Assembly: GCA_002256435.1 (NCBI GenBank)
Contig: NKJC01000001.1
Coordinates: forward strand, 1,302,001-1,366,000
Length of the DNA: 64,000 nt
From: Chitinophagaceae bacterium BSSC1
GTDB lineage: Bacteria; Bacteroidota; Bacteroidia; Chitinophagales; Chitinophagaceae
Direction of reading: 5' to 3'
The position numbers and the translations under genes are program-made. The notes below the pieces were generated by a model. It was not told the DNA's origin. It was given only the letters and a program-made list of their open reading frames with translations, and did no database searches. This document shows positions 45,961 to 53,121 of this stretch, piece by piece. Position 1 is the stretch's first letter. Each line of letters opens with the position of its first letter.

Positions 45961-46601
45961 CTGATTACCGGATAATAGATCTCACCCCAATTCTCTTCTG
46001 GATGAAGTAGCATGATTTCAATGACCAACGGAACCAATAATTTGAGCATATTATTTCCGTCCTTTACCTGTGAACGGTTTACATCACTTTTGAAAGTTGC
46101 TCCTCCGTGCATTAATTGGTTGCGCAAAGTATAGAGTCTGTCTAGGACCACTTCTAACAATGGTTCTACTTGTTGTTTGGAAAGGTATTTCATGGAATCC
46201 TCTACAGATTTATGATATGCCTTTTCCCAATCCTTGATTTCTCCACGTTGAAAATCCCAAAAGGGTTTGAATACATATTTGTTTTCTATGAGCAGCCTAA
46301 CAGGACCAGAGAATTGATTCCATAATAAATGAAAGAATCGCATTTCAGTATCGTGCTTAACCAGCTTTTTCACAAACTCACTAAAGCTTTCTCGCTCAGT
46401 TAATAATTCTCCTTTAGATAAATTGTTGGCATAACAGGCATTAAAGCCAATCCAAAGACTGATATACTGAATATCTAAATTGTCTTTTACTTCCTCGGCA
46501 CACTTAAGCCAACTAATTGCACGATGCAGACGAACAGCGTGGTGTTCGGTTAACGAATCTTTATTCGCCTTTAATTGGGCTTTTAATTTTTTGGCATCCA
46601 T
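45957..46601 (-). CDS. HEPN-type protein, 214 aa
   Basis: A helical protein with an RNxxxH motif at residues 160-165 (YTLRNQLMHGGAT, Rx4H), the signature of active HEPN ribonucleases. Upstream helices (ISWLKCAEEVKDNLDIQYISLWIGFNACY) are typical of Apea/SWT1-like HEPN families. No partner nucleotidyltransferase lies directly next to it. It may be a stand-alone RNase or a remnant of a two-gene system. Confidence 0.72.
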   Translation of the reverse strand: MDAKKLKAQLKANKDSLTEHHAVRLHRAISWLKCAEEVKDNLDIQYISLWIGFNACYANNLSKGELLTERESFSEFVKKLVKHDTEMRFFHLLWNQFSGPVRLLIENKYVFKPFWDFQRGEIKDWEKAYHKSVEDSMKYLSKQQVEPLLEVVLDRLYTLRNQLMHGGATFKSDVNRSQVKDGNNMLKLLVPLVIEIMLLHPEENWGEIYYPVIS

Positions 46602-46717
46602 ACACTAGGGGTAATTGTTAATAGGAGACTGGCTAATAAATATACTTTTAATTTTTTATGCTTTCTTACTTTTGCATTAATGAATTTAGCTTTTCAGTAT
46701 TTGATAAATAGTGTTTT

Positions 46718-47236
46718 ATGAATGATTCTTACATCTATGCAATAATTGGCATAACCCTATTTGTCTTTTTAGCCTATTGGTTATATAAGCTGTTTTCTTT
46801 AGGATCAAATACTAACAAAACAGATACTTCAACTAAATCATCTCCCCGTTTCTTCAAAGGAAATTTCAATACCAGTAATACAGATTTTACAACTAGCCCA
46901 TCACCCAGTTCAACTAACCCAAATAGTGGCAGCTTATCTACCGTAAATAGCTTTCTGCACAATCAGGAACTGAACACAAAGAAATACCTAGTTAAAACTG
47001 AGGGAGGTGGTACTGAAAGAATATTTGATACTGGACCTGAAGAAGAGCGCTTATTGAAAGCAGAGAAATACTATTGTTTTGTTTTACAAAATTTCAGATT
47101 TAGCCAAATAAAATCAATGTCCTCTTTTGATACTGGTAATTCTTCTATCAATATTTCTCTTGTCTGTTTAACTTACAATAATGGCGTGATGGAAGAAACA
47201 ATTATAAAATCCCATAAGGAAAATATTGATCGTTAA
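46718..47236 (+). CDS. Hypothetical membrane-anchored protein, 172 aa
   Basis: One N-terminal membrane helix (IYAIIGITLFVFLAYWLYKLF), then a Ser/Thr/Asn-rich linker and a small C-terminal domain (EEERLLKAEKYYCFVLQNFRFSQIKSMSSF). No recognised family. A TAnnTTTG-type element (TACTTTTG, 46667-46674) lies upstream at a plausible distance. Confidence 0.5.
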   Translation: MNDSYIYAIIGITLFVFLAYWLYKLFSLGSNTNKTDTSTKSSPRFFKGNFNTSNTDFTTSPSPSSTNPNSGSLSTVNSFLHNQELNTKKYLVKTEGGGTERIFDTGPEEERLLKAEKYYCFVLQNFRFSQIKSMSSFDTGNSSINISLVCLTYNNGVMEETIIKSHKENIDR

Positions 47237-47237
47237 T

Positions 47238-47456
47238 CTACTCCTCTTCCCCCACCCACCTAAACCTAATCTCTTCTGCAGTAGTTACATCAAGCGGATT
47301 GCCCCAATAGGTTTCCATATATCCGTAGATATTGATGGTAATATTGCTGACAAATTTTCGGCCAATACCTGCGTAGTTAAAAGTCCATCGATGGTCAAAA
47401 TTAATGTCTTGTATGTCCTGATTTTGATTAAACCTATTGATGTTGCTGTTTTCCAT
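47238..47456 (-). CDS. Small hypothetical protein, 72 aa
   Basis: A 72-residue protein ending DVTTAEEIRFRWVGEEE, with an aromatic-rich middle (FDHRWTFNYAGIGRKFVSNITINIYGYMETYWGNP). Unrecognised. It starts 12 bp behind the 87-residue gene on the same strand, and the composition is coding-like; overlapping frames on both strands look like shadows. Confidence 0.45.
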   Translation of the reverse strand: MENSNINRFNQNQDIQDINFDHRWTFNYAGIGRKFVSNITINIYGYMETYWGNPLDVTTAEEIRFRWVGEEE

Positions 47457-47468
47457 GGTAGTATTTTT

Positions 47469-47732
47469 TTAATTGCCCAATGGCTCATCCTTTTTGGTTT
47501 TTGATTCACTGCTACTTTTCCTACTAGGCAATGACATAACCAATGCCTTTCCCACCTTGTCGTTTTTGATTATCGTTTTAAATCCGTACAAATAACTTAC
47601 TTCATCTTTTGGAAGTTCTACTTCCTTATTGGGTTCAGGGGTTTCTTGGGCTGTTTCTTTCTTAATGCCCAATTGCTTTAATACATTGGCATAGAATTTT
47701 GAAAACGCGGAAATGGCTGTTGACTGTTTCAT
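47469..47732 (-). CDS. Small hypothetical protein, 87 aa
   Basis: A basic 87-residue protein with a helical N-terminus (AISAFSKFYANVLKQLGIKKETA), a proline/glutamate linker and a C-terminal Ser/Lys tail. No family recognised. It forms a two-gene unit with the 72-residue gene. Confidence 0.45.
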   Translation of the reverse strand: MKQSTAISAFSKFYANVLKQLGIKKETAQETPEPNKEVELPKDEVSYLYGFKTIIKNDKVGKALVMSLPSRKSSSESKTKKDEPLGN

Positions 47733-47950
47733 TAGTTTACTTTTAATTGGTTAATTAATTTCAACAAGAATGAATAAGGAGATTACATTTTATTTTGACT
47801 GTAAGTCCTCATCATTTTACCACCGCGGAGTTGTTGCTCTCGGTTGGTACCCACTCAAGGGTTCTTGATGATAGGGCGAAGTTAGGAATTTTCACCACCA
47901 ATGATATCCTAGTTTTAAGAGAGTTATTAGTTTAAAAATTGCCTGTTTTA

Positions 47951-48037
47951 GGTACCATTAGTACCCAATTTTCATTAAAAATAAACCATTTTCTTGTTTT
48001 GGTTTAAAATTTATGCTAATTTGGTACTATGAGTACC
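47951..48037 (+). promoter_or_regulatory. Two GGTAC-N5-GTACC operators of the AbiE pair
   Basis: Two inverted repeats with identical arms: GGTAC at 47951-47955 with GTACC at 47961-47965, and GGTAC at 48023-48027 with GTACC at 48033-48037. They are 72 bp apart, and the second contains the AbiEi start codon. AbiEi antitoxins are known to repress their own promoter by binding inverted repeats, so these are likely autoregulatory sites. The rest of 47733-48028 holds no gene. Confidence 0.65.
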
Positions 48038-48811
48038 GATAATTCAAGTAAAATAAACCAGCTATTGGCCTCGGTGCCAGCTGGTGCGGTTCTTCAATCC
48101 TCTTGGCTTGTAGAACAAGGCTATAGTCTTGATCTTCAAAAAAGATATCGCCATAGCAATTGGCTAAAATCAATTGGCAACGGGGCAATGGTTAGGACCA
48201 AAGACTTGGTAGATTATGAGGGAGGGTTGTATGCCCTTCAGCATCAATCGGCTATGTCTATACATATTGGAGGTAGAACTGCTCTTTCTCAACTTGGTTT
48301 ATTGCATTATCTAGAACTTAATCAATCTAGGGTAACGCTGTTTGGAGGAAAAAATGAATCCCTACCTACCTGGTTTAAAAATTGGAACTGGGCGGTTAAA
48401 ATAGAATATTACCGAACAGCTTTTTTACCACCAGATGAGGGTTTGACAACTATAAAAATAAACGCACTGTCTTTGAAAATATCCAATGCTCCTCGTGCAA
48501 TATTGGAATGTTTATATCTAGCTCCTCAAAAACAGGAGTTGATGGAATGTTATGAAATAATGGAAGGACTAAATAATTTTCACCCATTGCAATTACAATC
48601 ATTATTAGAAAAATGTACCTCTGTGAAAGTAAAACGGCTTTTTCTTTATTTGGCTGAAAAAGCAGGGCATGAGTGGTTTAATAAACTTGACCTGAACAAG
48701 ATAGATCTAGGTAGCGGCAAAAGAAGTATTGTGAAAGATGGGGTGTATATAAAAAAGTATCTGATAACAGTTCCAAAAGAATTGGAGAAAAATGATAGCC
48801 CAAAAATATAG
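48029..48811 (+). CDS. abiEi: AbiEi-family type IV antitoxin and autorepressor
   Basis: A 260-residue protein with an N-terminal winged-helix (AVLQSSWLVEQGYSLDLQKRYRHSNWLKSIGNGAMVR) and the AbiEi C-terminal antitoxin region (IGGRTALSQLGLLHYL). It neutralises the AbiEii nucleotidyltransferase and represses the operon. It overlaps the toxin gene by 20 bp. Its ATG lies inside an operator palindrome. Confidence 0.85.
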   Translation: MSTDNSSKINQLLASVPAGAVLQSSWLVEQGYSLDLQKRYRHSNWLKSIGNGAMVRTKDLVDYEGGLYALQHQSAMSIHIGGRTALSQLGLLHYLELNQSRVTLFGGKNESLPTWFKNWNWAVKIEYYRTAFLPPDEGLTTIKINALSLKISNAPRAILECLYLAPQKQELMECYEIMEGLNNFHPLQLQSLLEKCTSVKVKRLFLYLAEKAGHEWFNKLDLNKIDLGSGKRSIVKDGVYIKKYLITVPKELEKNDSPKI

Positions 48812-49697
48812 TAGACAAGTTGAACTCTTACTTAGGGTTATTCCTGAGATTGCAAAAGAGTCTTGCTTTGCGCTACATGGTGGCACAGCCATCAATCTTT
48901 TTATTAGAGACTTACCAAGACTTTCTGTTGATATAGATCTAACTTATCTTCCAATAGAGGATAGAGATTCGTCCATAAAAAACATTAATGACGCTTTAGC
49001 ACGCATTAAAGAAAGCATTGAAAATAATTTAGCTAGGATTATTGTTATTCATAAAAAAGAAAACTTCAAGCTGCTTATTTCAAACCTAAGTGTTGGTATT
49101 AAAGTAGAGGTGAATCCCATCATGCGTGGCATATATGGCAATACTCAAAATAGAGAATTGTGTTATAAAGCTCAAACAGATTTTCAGGCATATTGCTCTA
49201 TTAATACAGTTCCATTGGGTCAACTATATGGTGGTAAAATATGTGCTGCACTTGACAGACAACATCCTAGAGATTTATTTGACGTTAAATATTTATTGAA
49301 CAACGAGGGCTTTACTCAGGAAATAAAAGAAGGTTTATTTCTAAGACTGTTAAGTGGTGAACGTCCTATTCACGAAATACTATTTCCAAATTTTCAAAAT
49401 CAACGGTTGGCAATGGAAAATCAGTTTTCAGGAATGACAGAAGAAGCCTTTGGTTATGAAGAATATGAGCATGTACGCAAGCAATTAGTGATTACTGTTC
49501 ATAATAGTATAACCCAGGCTGATAAAGATTACTTATTAAGTTTTAAAAATGGTTTACCAGATTGGACGTTGTACAACTTTGAAAATTTTCCATCAATTCG
49601 TTGGAAGTTGCAGAATATTCAAAAATTAAAAGAAACCAATTCTGCAAAACATCTAGATCAGTATGAAGCACTCAAAGAGAAGCTAAACAGTATTTAA
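48792..49697 (+). CDS. abiEii: AbiEii-family nucleotidyltransferase toxin
   Basis: A 301-residue AbiEii/AbiGii nucleotidyltransferase. The catalytic element reads HGGTAINLFIRDLPRLSVDIDLTYLP (GG, then DxD near 46-52), followed by KVEVNPIMRG and QLYGGKICAALDRQHPRDLFDVKYLL. It inhibits host growth on phage infection by modifying tRNA or a similar target (family knowledge). It is co-transcribed with abiEi. Confidence 0.87.
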   Translation: MIAQKYSRQVELLLRVIPEIAKESCFALHGGTAINLFIRDLPRLSVDIDLTYLPIEDRDSSIKNINDALARIKESIENNLARIIVIHKKENFKLLISNLSVGIKVEVNPIMRGIYGNTQNRELCYKAQTDFQAYCSINTVPLGQLYGGKICAALDRQHPRDLFDVKYLLNNEGFTQEIKEGLFLRLLSGERPIHEILFPNFQNQRLAMENQFSGMTEEAFGYEEYEHVRKQLVITVHNSITQADKDYLLSFKNGLPDWTLYNFENFPSIRWKLQNIQKLKETNSAKHLDQYEALKEKLNSI

Positions 49698-49712
49698 TAG
49701 AAACTAATTTTC

Positions 49713-49880
49713 CTACCTATCCTGCGCTACTATCATATAACAAGTACTCCTTCCGCCACCCACTTCTTTTACCAATATTTTTTTATGCATCAGATCTTGA
49801 ATATCTCTTAAGGCGGTATCGGATGATGTTTTAGTGATTTTTGCCCGCTTGCTTATCTGTTTTTGCGGCGAATAAAGATG
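49713..49880 (-). pseudogene. C-terminal remnant of a Fic-family protein
   Basis: In the 346-bp gap 49698-50043 the minus strand encodes 55 residues ending at a stop at 49713: SPQKQISKRAKITKTSSDTA then LRDIQDLMHKKILVKEVGGG and RSTCYMIVAQDR. This is the C-terminal winged helix of Fic proteins (TALRDIQDL ... GGGRSTCY). An in-frame TAG at 49881 and no Fic core upstream show that the gene is broken. It is the opposite strand to the intact Fic gene beside it. Confidence 0.65.
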
Positions 49881-49960
49881 CTATTCACCGCATTTCAATG
49901 GTTTAGGGAGTTGGATTTTATAGGTATTTCTGGGTATCAATCTGGGTAAATCAGCATTAA

Positions 49961-50032
49961 TCGCTCATTATTTTTAAATTTATCGCTCATTTTTCTGTTA
50001 TTTTGAGCGATATTTTGTATATTAATGAGCGA
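49961..50032 (+). promoter_or_regulatory. Four-part operator array before the Fic gene
   Basis: The heptamer TCGCTCA occurs at 49961-49967 and 49983-49989, and its complement TGAGCGA at 50004-50010 and 50026-50032. Starts are spaced 22, 21 and 22 bp, about two helical turns, so all four lie on one face of the DNA. The last ends 12 bp before the Fic ATG. The Fic protein's own N-terminal winged helix is the likely binder. Confidence 0.6.
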
Positions 50033-50043
50033 TAAACCACCAA

Positions 50044-51093
50044 ATGGCCAAAAATACTAGCAGCACTAAAGAAGAAATACTAGAATTTATTAAAGATCAC
50101 CCTGCTTGTTCATCAACTGAAATCTTGCAGGGATTGGGTCTTAATAGAAGCATTGCTACACTAAAAAGAACCTTACAAGAGTTTGTAAAGGAAGATTTAG
50201 TGGTTGCCACTGGTGTGCTAAAAAGTAGAAAGTATTCAATCAGTCCTGCCTATCATATTTTAAGACCGGTAGATTTAGAAGATTATTTTCAACAAGAGAT
50301 TGATCAAAGAGTTATCCTTGAAAATTTTAATCATGATTTATTGAGGAATGCCCTTAATAAAATTTCCTTATTCACTAATGACCAACTACTGGCTTTGGGT
50401 CAATTACAAGAAAAGTTTAAAATGAATTCCTCTAAGCTTAGCGTGGGAGAATTTAAAACAGAAATGGAAAGACTGGCCATTGACCTTAGTTGGAAGTCTT
50501 CTCAAATTGAAGGAAATACTTATTCTTTATTGGAAACCGAACGTTTGTTAAAATACAAAGAAACTGCTGCTGGAAAAACAAAGGATGAAGCATCCATGCT
50601 GCTCAATCACAAGTCAGCAATAGATTTTATTATTGACCACCCAGATTATATTCATCCGCTTTCTGTCTCAAGGATTGAAGATATTCATAGCATTCTCATC
50701 AAGGATCTTGACATTACAAGAAATATTAGAAATAGGCGTGTAGGTATTTCTGGAACAAATTATAAACCGCTTGATAATGAGTTTCAAATAAAAGAGGCAC
50801 TGACCCATATGTGTCAATTGATCAATGAAAAAGAAAATGTTTTTGAAAAAGCATTATTAGCGCTTGTACTCATTTCTTATATTCAACCCTTTTCTGATGG
50901 CAACAAAAGAACTGCAAGAATTATCAGTAATGCAATTTTAATGCACAACCATTATTGTCCCATTTCATTTAGAACCATTGATTCCGTTGAATATAAAAAA
51001 GCAATGCTAGTATTCTACGAACAAACAAATATTCAGCCTTTTAAAAAGGTATTTATAGATCAGTTTGAGTTTGCGGTTAATACTTATTTCTAA
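50044..51093 (+). CDS. Fic-family protein with altered catalytic motif
   Basis: A 349-residue protein. Residues ~1-70 are a winged helix (STEILQGLGLNRSIATLKRTLQEFVKEDLV). An inhibitory-helix motif SSQIEGN lies at 152-158. The Fic core reads IQPFSDGNKRTARI at 280-292. The normal motif is HPFxDGNGRTxR; here the catalytic His is Gln (Q281) and the second Gly of GNGR is Lys. Fic enzymes AMPylate or otherwise modify proteins. With the His lost, catalysis is doubtful and the protein may now be mainly a regulator. Confidence 0.85.
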   Translation: MAKNTSSTKEEILEFIKDHPACSSTEILQGLGLNRSIATLKRTLQEFVKEDLVVATGVLKSRKYSISPAYHILRPVDLEDYFQQEIDQRVILENFNHDLLRNALNKISLFTNDQLLALGQLQEKFKMNSSKLSVGEFKTEMERLAIDLSWKSSQIEGNTYSLLETERLLKYKETAAGKTKDEASMLLNHKSAIDFIIDHPDYIHPLSVSRIEDIHSILIKDLDITRNIRNRRVGISGTNYKPLDNEFQIKEALTHMCQLINEKENVFEKALLALVLISYIQPFSDGNKRTARIISNAILMHNHYCPISFRTIDSVEYKKAMLVFYEQTNIQPFKKVFIDQFEFAVNTYF

Positions 51094-51128
51094 TTATCTT
51101 GATCCAAAACAAGGGCTTTTCCGTAGAT

Positions 51129-51144
51129 AGGAACAATTGTTCCT
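51129..51144. promoter_or_regulatory. 16-bp perfect palindrome at the TPR lipoprotein start
   Basis: AGGAACAATTGTTCCT is a perfect 16-bp palindrome ending one base before the ATG at 51146. Its position could allow a repressor to block transcription or an mRNA hairpin to hide the start. No partner copy was seen in the window. Confidence 0.4.
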
Positions 51145-51145
51145 T

Positions 51146-52438
51146 ATGAAATACCTGACGCCCATTTTTGCCTTTTCTCTGTTCTTGATTTCTTGCCAGT
51201 CAAAAAAGACCTCAATAGTTGATCCTGCTTTTGTAGACAGTTTGATCACAAACTATGCAGCACCAAAAAGCATGAAAACCAATCAGGCCAATCTCTTGTT
51301 CTGGAAATCAAGAATCAGTACCCATACACCAGATTATAGTAATACCAGCAAATATGCTGCGGCCCTAGTAACCAGATTCCATGAATTGGGAGAAATAGAA
51401 GACCTGAAAGAGTCCGATAGTCTTTTGGTGCAGCTTTCTGCACAATACCAGCAAAATGAAGTTGGACCCATATTCACCCTTATATCTCACGCCCTTTTGC
51501 AACATCGGTTTACCATGGCCGATTCCCTCTTGCGGGTGGCTAAAACCATGGGGCTAAAAAAATATGAATTAGCAGCCAGTTCTTTTGATGTGGATTTTGA
51601 ATTGGGTCGCATGGTAGAAGCAAGCTCCCACTTACAGAATATGCAACTGGCTTCTGATTTTGGGTACCAATTCAGAAAAAGTAAACTCATGCATTATCAG
51701 GGTGAATTGGACTCCGCTATTGTGGCCATGCAAAAAGCGGTTGACAATGCGGCGCATGATCAAAGTTTAAAATTAGCCGCAGTCTCTAATTTAGGAGACC
51801 TCTATATGCACGCGGGAAAAATGGATCAAGCTTATCAATGTTTTAAAAATTGTTTATCAGAAAATGCGGGTGACTTTCATAGTATACTAGGTATTGGATG
51901 GATAGCTTTGGTGCATGACCAACAAGACAGTGTTGCAGAAAAAGCTTTTCAATTTGTGGGCAAAAAAACGGCATCGCCCGATTACTTATTTAAATTAATA
52001 GCAGTGGCTGAACAACGCTCAGATAGTCTGATGCAAATAAAGTATGCCAAAGCTTTTGAAAAAATTGTTAGCAATCCTTTGTACGGTAATATGTACAACA
52101 AGTATTTGATTCAACTCTATACCGGTATTTTAAACAACCCAAAGAAAGCAGTAGCACTTGCGGAGCAGGAACTCAAGAATAGAAATACATCTCAAACCAA
52201 TGCCTGGTATGTTTGGGCTTTGCAGGCTGACAATCAAATAGACAAAGCCAATGCGGTTTATGAACAAAGGGTATCCGGTAAACCTTTAGAAGGTTTAGAA
52301 CTCTATTGGATGGGTAAGCGCATGCAGTCTTTAAACAAAGGATACAATGCCATGCAGTATTTTAAAGAAGCTGATAAAAATAAATTTGACCTATCACCTG
52401 CTATTGTAAAAGACCTAACAACTTTGTTAGAAAAATAG
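51146..52438 (+). CDS. TPR-repeat lipoprotein
   Basis: About 430 residues with a lipobox (LFLISCQSKK) and tetratricopeptide repeats through the body (e.g. MQKAVDNAAHDQSLKLAAVS NLGDLYMHAGKMDQAYQCFK). The ATG at 51146 was taken over a TTG at 51137 because it opens directly into the signal peptide. Likely anchored in the periplasm. It is convergent with the HupE/UreJ gene, overlapping by 12 bp, and shares its neighbourhood with DUF4331 and a TonB receptor, an arrangement seen in other Bacteroidota. Confidence 0.85.
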   Translation: MKYLTPIFAFSLFLISCQSKKTSIVDPAFVDSLITNYAAPKSMKTNQANLLFWKSRISTHTPDYSNTSKYAAALVTRFHELGEIEDLKESDSLLVQLSAQYQQNEVGPIFTLISHALLQHRFTMADSLLRVAKTMGLKKYELAASSFDVDFELGRMVEASSHLQNMQLASDFGYQFRKSKLMHYQGELDSAIVAMQKAVDNAAHDQSLKLAAVSNLGDLYMHAGKMDQAYQCFKNCLSENAGDFHSILGIGWIALVHDQQDSVAEKAFQFVGKKTASPDYLFKLIAVAEQRSDSLMQIKYAKAFEKIVSNPLYGNMYNKYLIQLYTGILNNPKKAVALAEQELKNRNTSQTNAWYVWALQADNQIDKANAVYEQRVSGKPLEGLELYWMGKRMQSLNKGYNAMQYFKEADKNKFDLSPAIVKDLTTLLEK

Positions 52439-53104
52439 TCTTTCAATGATCCAGTAAATAGCCACCATACCAATGATCATAGAAAGCGGCATCACTATAA
52501 GCTTTCTATAATAAGGCTTGTTTGCAAACCATTTTGCAAGTACCAACCATGCTAATACAATCACCAAGATTTGTCCTAGTTCAACACCTAGATTAAACAA
52601 TAGCAAGGAACTTAAATAACTAGACTGTGGTAAACCCAATTGTCCCAAAGCACTAGCAAAACCCATTCCGTGCACCAATCCAAACAGGAATACCACAATC
52701 AATCTAGTAGTTTTTAGCTTGCGCGATACCATATTTTCAACAGCCACATACAAAATAGACAAAGCTATCAGTGGTTCTACTATTTGTGCAGGTGGGTTAA
52801 TGATCTGATACATAGATAAACCAAGTGTTACCGTATGCGCAATGGTAAAAGCGGTGGCCTGCCATAAAATGGGTTTGAGTCTTGGGCTCAGCAAAAACAA
52901 ACTCAACACAAATAATATATGATCCAATCCCATGGGAACAATATGCTCAAATCCCATTTGTAAATACAGCAGGGCTACGGCACCTTGACTCATTTTTTCT
53001 AAGTCCACCATACTGGCATGTGCCCATAAGTTCTGACTATTGCAAAGACTAATCAGCAGTAAGCCCCCAGATAATAGCGTTCTTTGTTTTTGTTTTGTAT
53101 GCAT
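52427..53104 (-). CDS. HupE/UreJ-family membrane protein
   Basis: A 225-residue membrane protein: a signal/anchor, then about six membrane segments with conserved His residues (GFEHIVPMGLDHILFVLSLFL, AFTIAHTVTLGLS, FLFGLVHGMGFASALG). HupE/UreJ proteins are candidate metal (nickel or cobalt) permeases. It is 17 bp behind the TonB receptor gene, so an uptake route across both membranes is plausible. Confidence 0.87.
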   Translation of the reverse strand: MHTKQKQRTLLSGGLLLISLCNSQNLWAHASMVDLEKMSQGAVALLYLQMGFEHIVPMGLDHILFVLSLFLLSPRLKPILWQATAFTIAHTVTLGLSMYQIINPPAQIVEPLIALSILYVAVENMVSRKLKTTRLIVVFLFGLVHGMGFASALGQLGLPQSSYLSSLLLFNLGVELGQILVIVLAWLVLAKWFANKPYYRKLIVMPLSMIIGMVAIYWIIERLFF

Positions 53105-53121
53105 GGTCAGCTTCTTTGTAA

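Noticed and set aside
47226..47509. Overlapping short frames on both strands of the 47.2-47.5 kb region.
   Set aside because: Only the 72- and 87-residue minus-strand genes have operon-like spacing; the other frames have no features.
8970..51100. Prophage, ICE or IS element.
   Set aside because: No integrase, transposase, phage structural, conjugation or replication gene and no terminal repeats were found in either accessory block.
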